From assembly GCA_964553795.1 (NCBI GenBank), contig CAZKMR010000011.1:10785-74784 (forward strand): DNA of 64,000 bases. Direction: 5' to 3'. Of this stretch, positions 8,200 to 19,200 are shown piece after piece (within the stretch, counting starts at the first letter, position 1; each line of letters opens with the position of its first letter). The position numbers were made by a program, and so were the translations under genes. Source of the DNA: JADLHS01 sp964553795. Lineage in GTDB: Bacteria > Verrucomicrobiota > Verrucomicrobiia > Limisphaerales > JADLHS01. The notes under the pieces are model-generated. The model was not told the origin of the DNA and did not search any database. It was given only the letters and a program-made list of their open reading frames with translations.

Positions 8200-9716
8200 T
8201 GCGAAGTTGACTGAGTTTGGTCGTATCGCTGCGCCAGTGACCATTGTTGCACTAACTCCGGAAACTGACAGCCTTCGCACGTCGCCGGGGAGTGATCACA
8301 AAAGTCTCGCACAATTTGCAGCAATCCTTGCTGAGCGCTGGCGGTGTTCAGCCCCGAGCGCGCCGCGAGCGTTCGCCCCAATAACCTTTGCCGCGCCAGC
8401 CGCAGCACCGAGTTATCCTCTGCGGCGGGCCAGGTATCATAGCAACGCATTATCGCAGTGCTGAGTTTTTCATTCCGGCCCGCTTCCGCCCGCGCCAACA
8501 GCCAGGGCAAAACCACGTTGATGGCCAGATCGGTGACGCGTTGGGCGCCGAGCAAGGGTTGCGGTTTGGGTAATCGCGCCGAGCGAAATGTCCAGTGCCA
8601 CGACCAGAATTTGTCGTTGTTAACGTGGAAAACTCGAGCGAGTGATTCCTGGCTCTTTTTCTCAGGCAAAGATTGCTCGCACCATTGTTCCAGTCGTTCG
8701 ACAAAAGACGCGTCGCAGGCCCAATGCGCCGCGAGCGCCAAACGCCGTTGCGGATGATTGGCCGGACGCAACCCATGAAACCGCCACATAGCGGCGCGCG
8801 GCAAAATAAGGTCCGTAAACTCTTCCCGCTCCCGCCACCACAAATCCCACACTCGCCGCAAATAATCGTCCGTGTCCGAGCGATTGTGTTTCAACTCCGC
8901 CGGCAACAGACCGCTTAGACCGAACAAGCGGGCTTGGATTTGCAACGGGCCAGGATTATCTGCCATCCATCGGGCGCGAATTTCGGCGAGATGTTGCATC
9001 GGCCAGACGTTGTGCTTATAGCCCAGCGCCCGAAACAAACCTTCCCAGAGCGATTGTTCCCAACCGGCCTGTTGCGCCCGGGCCTGAAACTGCGCCGCTT
9101 TGATTCGCATCCGCACCTGCGCGGCGTCACGCAGCAACGTTCCCAACGCATCGGCATCCAGCTCCCGCAACGGTGCGCAACACTTGCCCACCAGATTTTC
9201 TGGCAAGGTGCGCACGGAGTTGTGCTCCAGATGCAAACTCAATTCGCTCAATGGCGCGTCCAGCACCAACCGCAACGCCAACGCAACCGGCTGTCGCGCC
9301 GTCACCGCTCCGTCCCAGACCACATGGAGAATTACATGCTGGAACGCAGGATTGCGGTCATGTCCATGTGCGCGCCAGCCCGCCGGGCGCAAGTCCACTT
9401 CTACGTCGCCAGAAACCGGCTCTGCCGCGCCAAATCGGAGGACCGCGTTGCGAAAATCCGGGCCGCCCTCGGCGCTGCCGAATCCGGGATGAAGCACGCG
9501 CACGGTTTGTCCGTCCAAGGTGCGCAACTGGTCGCGTCGCAGGCGTTGATGTTGCCAGATGGCTTGGAGGATTTTTTCCGGCGGTTCGGCTGCATTATCG
9601 CGCAACACCGGGAGCGCGCCGCGTTGGGCGCGCCAATGAGCGTAGCCGCTGGTAGTTACCGGTTGCACGGGACATTGCTTTTGCGCCGGCGGTTGCGCAA
9701 AGTCAAGCACGGGCAC
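8196..9716 (-). CDS. DUF2851 family protein
   Basis: The 506-residue protein matches the DUF2851 pattern: an N-terminal EKILQAIWQHQ segment, DGQTVRVLHPG, EGGPDFRNAVLRFG, then GDVEVDLRPAGWRAHGHDRN and HVILHVVWDG. This acidic/histidine arrangement resembles a nuclease-like fold, but the biochemical function of the family is not established. No signal peptide or membrane segment is seen, so it should be cytoplasmic. It is translationally coupled to the small lipoprotein downstream and divergent from the HtrA protease. Confidence 0.85.
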   Translation of the reverse strand: MPVLDFAQPPAQKQCPVQPVTTSGYAHWRAQRGALPVLRDNAAEPPEKILQAIWQHQRLRRDQLRTLDGQTVRVLHPGFGSAEGGPDFRNAVLRFGAAEPVSGDVEVDLRPAGWRAHGHDRNPAFQHVILHVVWDGAVTARQPVALALRLVLDAPLSELSLHLEHNSVRTLPENLVGKCCAPLRELDADALGTLLRDAAQVRMRIKAAQFQARAQQAGWEQSLWEGLFRALGYKHNVWPMQHLAEIRARWMADNPGPLQIQARLFGLSGLLPAELKHNRSDTDDYLRRVWDLWWREREEFTDLILPRAAMWRFHGLRPANHPQRRLALAAHWACDASFVERLEQWCEQSLPEKKSQESLARVFHVNNDKFWSWHWTFRSARLPKPQPLLGAQRVTDLAINVVLPWLLARAEAGRNEKLSTAIMRCYDTWPAAEDNSVLRLARQRLLGRTLAARSGLNTASAQQGLLQIVRDFCDHSPATCEGCQFPELVQQWSLAQRYDQTQSTSQ

Positions 9717-9771
9717 GAACCCGTTCCCGTTCTGAACGAATCAAATTGTCGGTTGTCTGGTTAAATTAAAG

Positions 9772-11175
9772 ATGAGCAACTATTCACGGGTTAATTTCCG
9801 TCCGTGGCGAGGCATTGTGGTGGCGGTGCTCCTGACTGCGCTTGCGCCCGTCGCCATGCCGGCCGCGGCTGAAGTGGACATTCGGCGCGACGTGACCGTG
9901 GCGGCCATCGAACGCGCCATGCCCAGCGTCGTCAACATTCGCACTTCAAAACTGGTCCGTCGCAACGACACCTACGAAACCATCTTCCGCCGGTTCTACG
10001 GGTTGGATGACACCCCACAAACCGAAGAACGAATCAACAGCGTCGGCTCTGGCGTGATTGTCGATGTGGTTGAGGACGAAGCTTATATCCTGACCAACTT
10101 TCACGTACTGCAACGGGCCAATCGGGTGCAGGTGCAATTGATGGACGGGCGGGAATACGAAGCCATTCCACTCTTGCTGACCAGTCAAAAGGATCTCGCT
10201 TTGTTGAAAATTGTGCGCCGCCCCGGCGATGAACCGTTCAAAGCGATCGCCATGGCGGAGGATGACGATCTGTTGTTGGGTGAAACCGTCATCGCGGTTG
10301 GCAATCCTTTCGGGCTTGGTGGTTCGGTTTCCCGCGGCATTCTCAGTTCCAAAAACCGCCGCACCGACGCCGGCGGAACGAAACTGGATTATCAAGATTG
10401 GCTGCAAACCGACGCCGACATCAATCCCGGCAACAGCGGCGGGCCGTTAATCAACGTGCGGGGCGAACTCATCGGCATCAACGTCGCCGTCTTTTCACCC
10501 AACCAGGGCAAGGGCACCGGCTTTGCCATTCCGGTGAAACAGGTTTCCAGCGCCCTATCGGATTTCTTCACGTTGGAATGGACCTGGAAACTCTGGCTGG
10601 GCGCGCGCTTTCGCGGCGCGCCACATCCGTTGACCGTGCGCGAAGTGCAGGCGGGCAGCCCGGCGGATCGCGCCGGATTGAAACCCGGCCAACAGGTCGT
10701 CGCCGTGAATGGCAAGCCGGTCGCACGCCTGGCGGAGTTCAATCAATTGGTGGGCGTGGCGCCGAACCGCCACGTCGCCATCACAATCAGCGACAACGGA
10801 GCGCGCCGCGTAGTGAACGTGGAACTCGTCCCGCTGGAGGCGTTGAGCAAAGAACTGCTGCAACGGCGGCTGGGCCTGACGACCAGCGTGCTCGGCGAAA
10901 CCGAAGCGGCGACCTACCAACTGTTGGCCGGCGAAGGTTGGCTGGTCGATTCCGTCGATAGCAGCAGCAACGGCGCGGTGAATGCGCTGCTTCGTCCCGG
11001 CGCGGTCATTACCGCAGTCGATGACGTGGCGGTCAGCGATCTGGTGAACCTCAGCAAAGTGCTCACCAACAAGAAACGCGGCGAAGCCACCCAGTTGACG
11101 GTGCGCGTCGTCAATCGCTATGGCGGGCGCCTGGTGCAATTGATGACGGGGCAGGTGCTCGTCTATGCGCGATAA
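9772..11175 (+). CDS. htrA: HtrA/Deg-type periplasmic serine protease with PDZ domains
   Basis: The 467-residue protein has an N-terminal signal segment (about residues 13-34) and a trypsin-like domain with catalytic triad H111 (TNFHVL), D141 (QKDLALLK) and S222 (NPGNSGGP). One PDZ domain starts near residue 285 (REVQAGSPADRAGLKPGQ); a second, weaker one near 370-465 contains the NALLRPGAVITAVDDV segment. Proteins of this family degrade or refold damaged envelope proteins. It precedes the ABC cluster by about 70 bases on the same strand, so co-transcription is possible. Confidence 0.93.
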   Translation: MSNYSRVNFRPWRGIVVAVLLTALAPVAMPAAAEVDIRRDVTVAAIERAMPSVVNIRTSKLVRRNDTYETIFRRFYGLDDTPQTEERINSVGSGVIVDVVEDEAYILTNFHVLQRANRVQVQLMDGREYEAIPLLLTSQKDLALLKIVRRPGDEPFKAIAMAEDDDLLLGETVIAVGNPFGLGGSVSRGILSSKNRRTDAGGTKLDYQDWLQTDADINPGNSGGPLINVRGELIGINVAVFSPNQGKGTGFAIPVKQVSSALSDFFTLEWTWKLWLGARFRGAPHPLTVREVQAGSPADRAGLKPGQQVVAVNGKPVARLAEFNQLVGVAPNRHVAITISDNGARRVVNVELVPLEALSKELLQRRLGLTTSVLGETEAATYQLLAGEGWLVDSVDSSSNGAVNALLRPGAVITAVDDVAVSDLVNLSKVLTNKKRGEATQLTVRVVNRYGGRLVQLMTGQVLVYAR

Positions 11176-11244
11176 CGGAATTTTTATCGCCGCACCGCGG
11201 TAACTTTGCCTACACTGGATGCCGCGCAGAAAAGCATTCGCCCC

Positions 11245-12192
11245 ATGATTGAAGTCCGCAACCTCACGAAACGCTATGCCGGCCGCACCGCGCTGGCCGA
11301 CATTTCGTTTTCGGTGGCGCCGGGCGAAATCGTCGGTTTGCTCGGGCCTAACGGGGCGGGCAAAAGCACCACGATGCGCATTTTATCCGGCTTCATGCCG
11401 GCCACTTCCGGCACGGTGCGGGTCGCTGGCTTCGACGTCTTTCATGATTCCGCCGAAGTGCGCCGCCGCATCGGCTACATGCCGGAGAATAATCCGTTGC
11501 ACAACGAAATGCGCGTGCGCGAATACCTCAAGTTTCGCGCCCGCTTGAAAGGCTTGAGCCGTGCCGAATCCCGCGAACGCATCGACACCGTGCTCGAACA
11601 ATGCAGCCTCACGGACGTCAGCAAACGAATCATCGGTCAACTCTCGAAAGGTTATCGCCAGCGCGTCGGGTTGGCCGACGCGATTGTGCATGAACCGGAC
11701 TTAATCATTCTCGACGAACCCACCATCGGCCTCGACCCGCATCAGATTCGGCTCGTGCGCCAACTCATCAAGAGCCTGGCCGGCTCGCACACGGTTTTGA
11801 TTTCGTCCCACATCTTGCCGGAAGTCGAAATGACGTGCAGCCGGGTGATGATCATGTTGGATGGCCGGATTCTCGCCTCCGACACGCCGGAGAATTTGCA
11901 GAAACACATGGCCAGCAAAGGCCAGATCATCGCGGAAATCGCGGCGCCGATGAATGATTTGCGCATTCTCTGGGCGCAAATTCCCGAGGTCGAACATTAC
12001 GATGTGTCCCCCGCCGAAGGGGAATTTCAACGGTGCGCGTTGACGGCGCGCGACGGACTCGACCTGCGACCGCAGATTTTTGCCTTAGCCAAGGAACGCG
12101 GTTGGCCGTTGCGCGAACTCACTCGCAGCCGCCATTCGCTGGAGGACATTTACGTGCAAGTCACCGGCCCGAGCGAGGAGGAGGAAGCCTGA
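11245..12192 (+). CDS. gldA: ABC transporter ATP-binding protein, GldA-like
   Basis: All ATPase motifs are present: Walker A GPNGAGKST, signature LSKGYRQR, Walker B LIILDEPT and the H-loop SSH. The C-terminal extension after about residue 220 is typical of the GldA/CcmA/NatA class that pairs with two-part membrane partners. I chose ATG 11245 because the product then begins MIEVRNLTKRYAG as in relatives; a TTG at 11206 would add 13 residues. The permease starts on the last base of its stop. It likely powers export or remodelling by the downstream membrane proteins. Confidence 0.92.
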   Translation: MIEVRNLTKRYAGRTALADISFSVAPGEIVGLLGPNGAGKSTTMRILSGFMPATSGTVRVAGFDVFHDSAEVRRRIGYMPENNPLHNEMRVREYLKFRARLKGLSRAESRERIDTVLEQCSLTDVSKRIIGQLSKGYRQRVGLADAIVHEPDLIILDEPTIGLDPHQIRLVRQLIKSLAGSHTVLISSHILPEVEMTCSRVMIMLDGRILASDTPENLQKHMASKGQIIAEIAAPMNDLRILWAQIPEVEHYDVSPAEGEFQRCALTARDGLDLRPQIFALAKERGWPLRELTRSRHSLEDIYVQVTGPSEEEEA

Positions 12193-12944
12193 TGCAAGTG
12201 TTTCTCACCCTGACGCGGCGGGAACTCGCCACGTATTTTGTTTCGCTGACCGGCTACATCACCATCGCCGCGGTGTCGTTGCTGTGCGGCTGGAGTTTCT
12301 GCGTGATGATTCGCAACATGGGCACGGAATCGTTTCAACTGCCCGTCACGGAACTGTTTTTTCAAAGTCCGCTGTTCTGGTTCATCCTGCTCATCGCCAA
12401 TGCCGTCATCACGATGCGGCTTTACGCGCACGAAAAATATGCCGGCACGTATGAAACGCTGATGACCACGCCCGTTGGCGACCTGCAGGTGGTAAGCGCC
12501 AAGTTCACGGCGGGGTGGTTGTTCTACATGATTACCTGGCTGCCGTTTCTCGGCTGCTGCTATCTGATTCAAAGCTACGCCAAACAGGCTGGCGCGCTTG
12601 ACCCGGGGGTGTTGATTGGCACTTACGTGGGCATCGGATTGTTCGGCGCCTTCTTCGTTTCGTTCGGCGCGTTTGCCTCCGCGCTGACCGCGAATCAAAT
12701 GGTGGCGGCGATGATCACGATGCTGGTCGGCATGACGTTGTTCGGCTTGAGTTACATCGCCGGCCCAAGTTTCGCCGGCGCCAACTGGCAGGAACAAGTG
12801 TTGAGCCGGTTCAGCTTCTTCGACCAGATGCGGGAGTTCGCACACGGCGTGATTGATACGCGGTCGGTGGCATTGCTGGTGAGCCTGACCTTTCTGTTTT
12901 TGTTCCTCACCTTGCGCGTGGTGGAAAGCCGCCGCTGGAAATAA
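12192..12944 (+). CDS. gldF: ABC transporter permease, GldF-like
   Basis: This 250-residue membrane protein has about six hydrophobic segments and the start MQVFLTLTRRELATYFVSLTGY, typical of ABC-2 permeases of the GldF kind. The segment RLYAHEKYAGTYETLMTTPV is a conserved cytoplasmic coupling region. The ATG overlaps the ATPase stop (TGATG) and has a strong GGAGGAGGAAG site just upstream, so I use it and not longer in-frame starts inside the ATPase gene. It forms the membrane channel with the ATPase and GldG-like partner. Confidence 0.9.
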   Translation: MQVFLTLTRRELATYFVSLTGYITIAAVSLLCGWSFCVMIRNMGTESFQLPVTELFFQSPLFWFILLIANAVITMRLYAHEKYAGTYETLMTTPVGDLQVVSAKFTAGWLFYMITWLPFLGCCYLIQSYAKQAGALDPGVLIGTYVGIGLFGAFFVSFGAFASALTANQMVAAMITMLVGMTLFGLSYIAGPSFAGANWQEQVLSRFSFFDQMREFAHGVIDTRSVALLVSLTFLFLFLTLRVVESRRWK

Positions 12945-12946
12945 CC

Positions 12947-14452
12947 ATGGCCGAAGCCTCGCATTCAAAACCCAGCTTCACGCCGCGTCGCAAATGGGCG
13001 GTGGCGTTTGACGTCGCGGTGCGCACGCTGGTGGTGGTGGCGGTGCTGGTGATGTTGAATCACCTGGCCGGCGTGTTCTTTCATCGCCAATACCTGAGCG
13101 AATCCACGCGCGTCGAACTTTCGCCCCGCACCCAAAACGTCCTGCAAACGCTCACCAACGACGTCACCGTCACGATCTATTACGACCGCAACGATGAATT
13201 TTATCCCACCATTCACTCGCTGTTGCGGGAGTATCAGGCGTTGAATCCGCGCCTGCGGGTCCAAACTGTGGATTATGTGCGCGACGCCGCCGAAGCACTG
13301 CGCATCAAGCAAAAGCACAAATTGCCCGAGACCACGCGCGACGAGGAAAAGAATTTTGTCATCTTTGAATCCGGCAGTCAGTTCAGCCAGGTGATTCCCG
13401 GCGCCGTCCTGACGGAAACGGTGGTGGAAATCAACGAACAGGAACGCACCTATCGCCGCCGCGCCACGGCGTTCAAAGGCGAAACCGTTTTCACCGCCGT
13501 GCTGCGCACGATTGTCAGCCCGAAACGCTACAAAGCCTACGTGCTTCAGGGGCACGGCGAACATAATTTTGACAGTGGCGACGAACTCACCGGCTATCTT
13601 GATTTCCACGCGTTGCTGCGGCAGAACTCCGTCGATCCCGAACCGCTGCTTTTGTCCGGCACCAACGCCATTCCGGCCGACTGCGATTTGTTGATCATCG
13701 CCGGGCCGCGCGCCGCGCTGCTGGAAGGCGAGTTGGAGAAAATCGAACAGTATCTGGACGAGGGCGGACGGCTCTTCGCGCTGTTCAATTCCAATTTCAT
13801 CGATCCGCGCGCCGGGTTGGAACGTATCCTCGCCACCCAATGGGGCGTCGCTGTGAGTGATGGCGTTGTCACCGATCCCGCGAACGCCATCAATTCGATC
13901 AAGGCAGCGCCCGGCCAGGACGTCACCGTGCTCAGCGGCGCGTATGCCGATCATCCCGCGGTTAAACCGTTGATGAATTTCAATTTGAATCTGCTCGCGC
14001 CCCGGCTGGTCGGCGAACTCGCCCAACGCGAAAACGCCGCCGACGCCCCGACCGTCAAGGAACTCTTCTTCAGCGCGCCCACCGCCACGCTGGCCGGCAA
14101 ACCGCGCGTCCCGGCGCAATCCTTTCCGCTCGCGGTGGCGGTGGAAAAACGCGCGGTGCCCGGCGTGGTCACGGGTCGCGGCAATTCCCGCATGATCATT
14201 GTGGGCGATTCCTATTTTCTCGCGAATGAACCCATGAAGCTCCTGGCGAATCGCGATTTTGCCTATTACGCCTTGAACTGGCTGATGGACCGGCCGCAAT
14301 TCACCGAAGGCATCGGGCCGAAACCGTTCACGGAGTTTCGCGTCGTGTTGACCGAAACCCAGATGACGAACCTGCGCTGGATGTTGCTGGGCGCGATCCC
14401 CGGCGGAATCTTATTCTTCGGCGTGCTGGTCTGGTGGCGGCGGCGCAAATGA
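12947..14452 (+). CDS. gldG: GldG-like ABC transporter auxiliary membrane protein
   Basis: The 501-residue protein has an N-terminal membrane segment (about 22-42), a large periplasmic domain and a C-terminal segment (about 477-496) followed by WWRRRK. The periplasmic part contains LTNDVTVTIYYDRNDEFYP and YVLQGHGEHNF, features of the GldG/ABC-type uncharacterised transport family. It starts two bases after the permease stop. In Bacteroidota GldA, GldF and GldG support gliding, but this trio is widespread in non-gliding bacteria, so gliding should not be assumed here. Confidence 0.88.
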   Translation: MAEASHSKPSFTPRRKWAVAFDVAVRTLVVVAVLVMLNHLAGVFFHRQYLSESTRVELSPRTQNVLQTLTNDVTVTIYYDRNDEFYPTIHSLLREYQALNPRLRVQTVDYVRDAAEALRIKQKHKLPETTRDEEKNFVIFESGSQFSQVIPGAVLTETVVEINEQERTYRRRATAFKGETVFTAVLRTIVSPKRYKAYVLQGHGEHNFDSGDELTGYLDFHALLRQNSVDPEPLLLSGTNAIPADCDLLIIAGPRAALLEGELEKIEQYLDEGGRLFALFNSNFIDPRAGLERILATQWGVAVSDGVVTDPANAINSIKAAPGQDVTVLSGAYADHPAVKPLMNFNLNLLAPRLVGELAQRENAADAPTVKELFFSAPTATLAGKPRVPAQSFPLAVAVEKRAVPGVVTGRGNSRMIIVGDSYFLANEPMKLLANRDFAYYALNWLMDRPQFTEGIGPKPFTEFRVVLTETQMTNLRWMLLGAIPGGILFFGVLVWWRRRK

Positions 14453-14464
14453 GAAACGCGTGAG

Positions 14465-16258
14465 ATGAATTCCAAAAGCACCTGGATCTGGATTACGATT
14501 GCCGCCGTTTTGTTCGCGGCCGTTCTGGGCGTGGAAAAATACTGGCGCAAAGCGCCACCGGGTTTGGTCGCCTTGTTGCCGGATTTTAACGCTGCGGAGG
14601 TGACCAGCGTGCAATTCGCGCCGCCCGGACAATTGGAAATCCGCGCCGAACGGACCAACCAGACGTGGCGTCTGGTCAAACCCGTCAGCTACCCCGCGCA
14701 AGCCGCCAGCATCCAGGCACTGCTGCAAGCCCTGGAACGCCTCGCGCCCGCCTACACTATTTCCGCCAGTGCCTTGCGCGAACGCAAAAACACCGACGCG
14801 GAGTTTGGTTTTGATCTCGATAAACGCACCACGTTGACACTGAACCTGGGCGAGCTGCGCAAGCAGTTGATCCTCGGCGCCCGCACCGCGCCCGGCGACC
14901 AGATTTATGTCCAGCTCGTCGGCAGCGAAGGCGTCTTCGTGGTGGACGCGCGCTTGTTGCAATTGTTGCCCGCCAAAGTGGACGACTGGCGGGACACCGG
15001 CCTCGTGGATCTGCGCCACCTGACGTTCGATCACCTCGTGGTTTCCAACGCCAGCACCGTGTTGCACTTGAAACAGGAATCCACCAACAGCCTTTGGCGA
15101 CTCACCCATCCGATGTCGGCGCGGGCGGACAATTACCGGTTGATGGAATTGTTGCAACTGCTGCAAACCACCCGCGTCATCGGCTTCGTCAGCGACGAAC
15201 CGCGCGAGGTGGAAAGCTTTGGCCTGAACGCGCCGGAACTGGAATTGAGTTTGATTCGCGGCACGAATGTGTTGACGGCGATTCAGTTCGGCAAAAGTCC
15301 GACCAATGATTCGACCCTCGTGTATGCGCGCCGCACAGATTTTCCCACTATCGTCACCGTGGAACGGCGGGCCATCGAACCGTGGCTCGCGCCGCTGGAA
15401 AAATTCCGCGACCCGCGCCTCGTCACACCACAGCCGAACCAACCCGTCACGGAAATCGCCGTGACCGGGCCGGAAAATTTCGTGCTGCAACGCGTCGCCA
15501 CCAACGCCTGGAAACTCGCGGACTCGTCGCTGCCAATTGACGCGGGCTTTGTCGGCCAGTTTCTCCTGACCCTGGTGGCCGCGCCGATTGTGGAATTCAA
15601 GGACGCGATTACCGATGCGGATTTGTTGAAATACGGCCTGGCCGAACCGGAGCGGCGCATTGTGTTGCAGTCCAAACCCGCCAATGCCGCGACCAACACG
15701 ACCATCGCCCAATTGAGCTTTGGCGCGGTGAAAGAGAACATCGCCTACGCACGGCGCGCGGACGAAAATCCGGTGTACGGCATCGCGCGGTCCGATTACG
15801 AGCGGCTCGCGATTGCGCCGTGGCAACTGCGCGACCGCCAGATTTGGCGTTTCTCGGAAACCAATGTTGTGCGCCTCACCGTGCAACAAGCGGGGCAGAC
15901 CATTGATGTGCGCCGGCTCGGCGTCAACTCGTGGGCCTTCGCACCAGGTTCGCAGGGCATTCTCAATGGTGGCGCCGTCGAGGAAACGGTGCATCGGTTT
16001 GGCGAATTGGAAGCTCTGGCCTGGATCGGTCGCGGCCCGGATCAACGTGAACGGTTCGGTTTTGGGGCCAACACCTTGACGGTCACCTTTGAGCTGAAGG
16101 ATGGTACGAAGCATGTAATCGAATTCGGCGGGCGCTCCGTCGACAATTATCCTTACGCGGCGGTCCAGTTCGGAACGGAAATCTGGTTCTTTGAATGCCC
16201 GCTGGTGGCGTTCGAGTTGTTAAAATTCTCCCTGTTGAACACCGGCAACACTCGATGA
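14465..16258 (+). CDS. DUF4340 domain protein, membrane anchored
   Basis: The 597-residue protein has an N-terminal anchor at about residues 8-22 and a long periplasmic region. It contains repeated DUF4340-like units: FGFDLDKRTTLTLNLG, FGLNAPELELSLIRG, YGLAEPERRIVLQS and FGFGANTLTVTFELKDG mark four related beta-rich units. DUF4340 genes commonly follow gldG-like genes, and here the gap is only 12 bases. The function is unknown; location and context suggest a periplasmic accessory to the ABC complex. Confidence 0.85.
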   Translation: MNSKSTWIWITIAAVLFAAVLGVEKYWRKAPPGLVALLPDFNAAEVTSVQFAPPGQLEIRAERTNQTWRLVKPVSYPAQAASIQALLQALERLAPAYTISASALRERKNTDAEFGFDLDKRTTLTLNLGELRKQLILGARTAPGDQIYVQLVGSEGVFVVDARLLQLLPAKVDDWRDTGLVDLRHLTFDHLVVSNASTVLHLKQESTNSLWRLTHPMSARADNYRLMELLQLLQTTRVIGFVSDEPREVESFGLNAPELELSLIRGTNVLTAIQFGKSPTNDSTLVYARRTDFPTIVTVERRAIEPWLAPLEKFRDPRLVTPQPNQPVTEIAVTGPENFVLQRVATNAWKLADSSLPIDAGFVGQFLLTLVAAPIVEFKDAITDADLLKYGLAEPERRIVLQSKPANAATNTTIAQLSFGAVKENIAYARRADENPVYGIARSDYERLAIAPWQLRDRQIWRFSETNVVRLTVQQAGQTIDVRRLGVNSWAFAPGSQGILNGGAVEETVHRFGELEALAWIGRGPDQRERFGFGANTLTVTFELKDGTKHVIEFGGRSVDNYPYAAVQFGTEIWFFECPLVAFELLKFSLLNTGNTR

Positions 16259-16259
16259 T

Positions 16260-19200
16260 ATGGCGACCAAGGCCAAGGCTCAGAGCCGCTTTTGGCGGCG
16301 TTGCCGGATCGCCTTTCGCCGTTTCCGAATGGTCGTCTGGTGCATCACGTTTCTCATCCTTGGCGGGCTGGTCTATTTGAACGTGGTCGGTTTGCCGGAT
16401 TTTGTGAAGCGCCCCTTGATCACGCGTTTGCAAGAGCGTGGATTGGACCTGGAATTCACGACGCTGCGGTTGCATTGGACCCGCGGGTTCGTCGGAGAAA
16501 ACGTCAGCTTCGGTGCCGTCACTACGACGAATCGTTCCGTCTTGCCGCAATTTACCGCGCGGGAATTGGAATTGAACCTGCGCTTGCGGCAACTGCTGCG
16601 CGGCCAGGTGCAGGTGGACTCGGTCATCTTGCGCGGCGGAAAACTGGAATGGACGTTGACCGACTCCAACGCCCCGCCGCGCGCCCTCACCATCGATAAG
16701 ATCGAAACGAATCTGCGGTTGTTGCCCAACGACTCATGGTTGCTGGACGATCTGCGCGGCCAATTCGGCGGCGCCAAATTTTATCTCAGCGGCAGTCTCG
16801 CGCACGCGTCGGCGATGCGCGACTGGCAATTCGCCACCGGGCCTCGCGCGCGCGATCTGAACCGGGCTTCCCGCCAACTCCGCCAGTTGGCCGACGGGCT
16901 GGAACGGGTCTCCTTTGCCACACCGCCCGAAGTGCATCTGGATGTCAACGGCGATGCGCGCGATCTCGGCTCCTTCAACGCCCGGCTCACCATCAACGCG
17001 CCCGATGCCGACACCGCGTGGGGCCGCGCCCGCGCCGCCGTGCTCACGGCGCACAGGTTTCCCCTGGGCAGCAATGAAATGTCGCGCGCGGAGATTCATT
17101 TGCAGATGCAGGAATTCGAATCCCGCTGGGCGAGTACCACCAATTTCGACGCCAAACTCCGCGTGGTTTCGCTCGCGCGCCAACCGGACCTGGTGGAAGC
17201 GACCGCAACCTGCCGCGCCGGGCTCATCGCCACGCCCTGGGCCATGCTCGTGGGCACGCACTTCAAAGCCGGCTGGACGCAGGCCGTCACCAACCGCGCG
17301 CCGCATCTGGGCCAGATTGATTTTCACGCGGACTCGTTGACCACGTGGATGACGCGCGCCCTGAACGTCAACTTTGCTGCGAATTGGTCGCCAGCCACCA
17401 ACGACATCGCACCGGAGGCTTCCTTAAATTTATGGACCAACTTGTGGCCGTATCAGATTCACGCAACAACCGAAGTGGAAACGCTGCGCACCATTGCGTT
17501 GCAGGCGGATCAGGTGCGCGGCGAATTCAACTGGGCCGCGCCGCATTTCACCGTGCCCGCCTTCACCGCTTCGTTGTATCGCGGCACCGTAGCCGGGGAC
17601 GCAAAAATGGACGTCCTTTCGCGCCTGGTTTCCGTGACCGCAACTTCGAGCTTCGATCCAAAACACATTGCGCCGTTGTTGCCGCTGGGGGCACAGGAAT
17701 GGTTGGCAAAATTTACCTGGGCAACGCCGCCGGCGCTCCGCGGCACGGCTGAACTGACCGTGCCCGCGTGGTCCTGGCCCGAACCCGATTGGACCGCGCA
17801 GATTCGCTCCGGATTAAAACTCGCTGGTCAAGTCGCGGTGACCAACGGCTCCTATCGCGGCGTTCACGCGGATTGGGTCACCACCCGCTTCACTTACACA
17901 AATCATGTCTGGGAATTGCCCGACCTGACTCTCGGCCGGCCGGAAGGCGGCCTAGTCGTGTTTCATCGCGCTAACGATGTGACGCGCGACTATTACTTCC
18001 GGTTGCGGAGCACGATCGATCCGCTTGCGGTGTTGCCGTTGTTGGATGCCGAAGTGCGGCGCGGCTTCGATTACTGCGAATTCACGCAACCGCCCGTGAT
18101 TGACGGCGAGGTGTGGGGACGCTGGTTCGACCACGACAGCATCGGGTTTCGTGGTCAAATCGCGTTGACGAATTTTGCCGTGCGCGGGGAACAGTTGGAC
18201 GCGGTTGTCTCCGGACTGCGCTATACCAATCTCGTCGTCGAATGTCTGGAGCCGCGCGTGTGGCGCGGCACGCAACACATCGCCGCCGAGGGAATAACGG
18301 CCGACTTCACCGCGCGCCGCACGTTCATCACCAATGCCGTTGGACAATTCGATCCCGGCGTCATCGTGCGCATGATCGGGCCAACCGTGGCAGCGGTGAT
18401 GTCACCCTATCATTTTGGGCAACCGCCCCAGGCGCGCGTCAATGGCTACGTCTCCATGCACGATCCGCATGATGCAAATGTTCTGTTCGAGGGCGGCGGC
18501 GCGGATTTTGAATCCATGCGCTTTCGCTTTCCCCGCTACGAAGCGCGGATTCTCTGGCAGAACAACGTGCTCACGGTCACCAACACGAGCGGGGACTTTC
18601 ACGGCGGTCGCGCCAAGGGCTGGGCGCAATTTGTGTTCGCCGACCACAATCGCGCGCAGTTCGCTTTTGGCGTGAACATCACCAATGCCTCGTTGCCGGC
18701 GCTGGTGGCCGACCTGACACAGAAGACCAACACCTTGGACGGCCAATTGAGCGGGCAATTGATGATCACGAACGCGTGGACCGACGACCTGAATTCCTGG
18801 AACGGTTATGGGTATGCGCAATTGCGCGACGGGTTGTTGTGGGAGCTGCCGATTTTCGGCGCACTGTCCGCTGCGTTGGAGGTCGGCAACAATCGCTTCA
18901 CGGAAGCCACCGGAAGTTTTGCCATCGCCAATAGCATCATCTATTCGCCCGATTTGGAAATGCGCTCCGCCGCCATGCGCCTGCTATATCGCGGCACGGT
19001 GGATTTCCACGGCAACGTCAGCGCCCGCGTCACGGCGGACGTGTTCCGGGACACGCCAGTCGTCGGTTCGTTCGTCAGCACATTGCTCACGCCCATGGCG
19101 AAACTGCTGCCCTTCCGCATCTCCGGCACGCTGAAGGAACCGAAATACGAACCGATTTACGTGCCGAAAATTCTCCTCGTCCCGTTCAATCCGATTCAAA

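Noticed and set aside
12965..14299. 444-codon reverse frame
   Set aside because: Antisense to the GldG-like gene; His/Gly/Arg-rich composition typical of the opposite strand of GC-rich genes.
14411..16114. 567-codon reverse frame
   Set aside because: Antisense to the DUF4340 gene, which has clear repeated domain motifs on the other strand.
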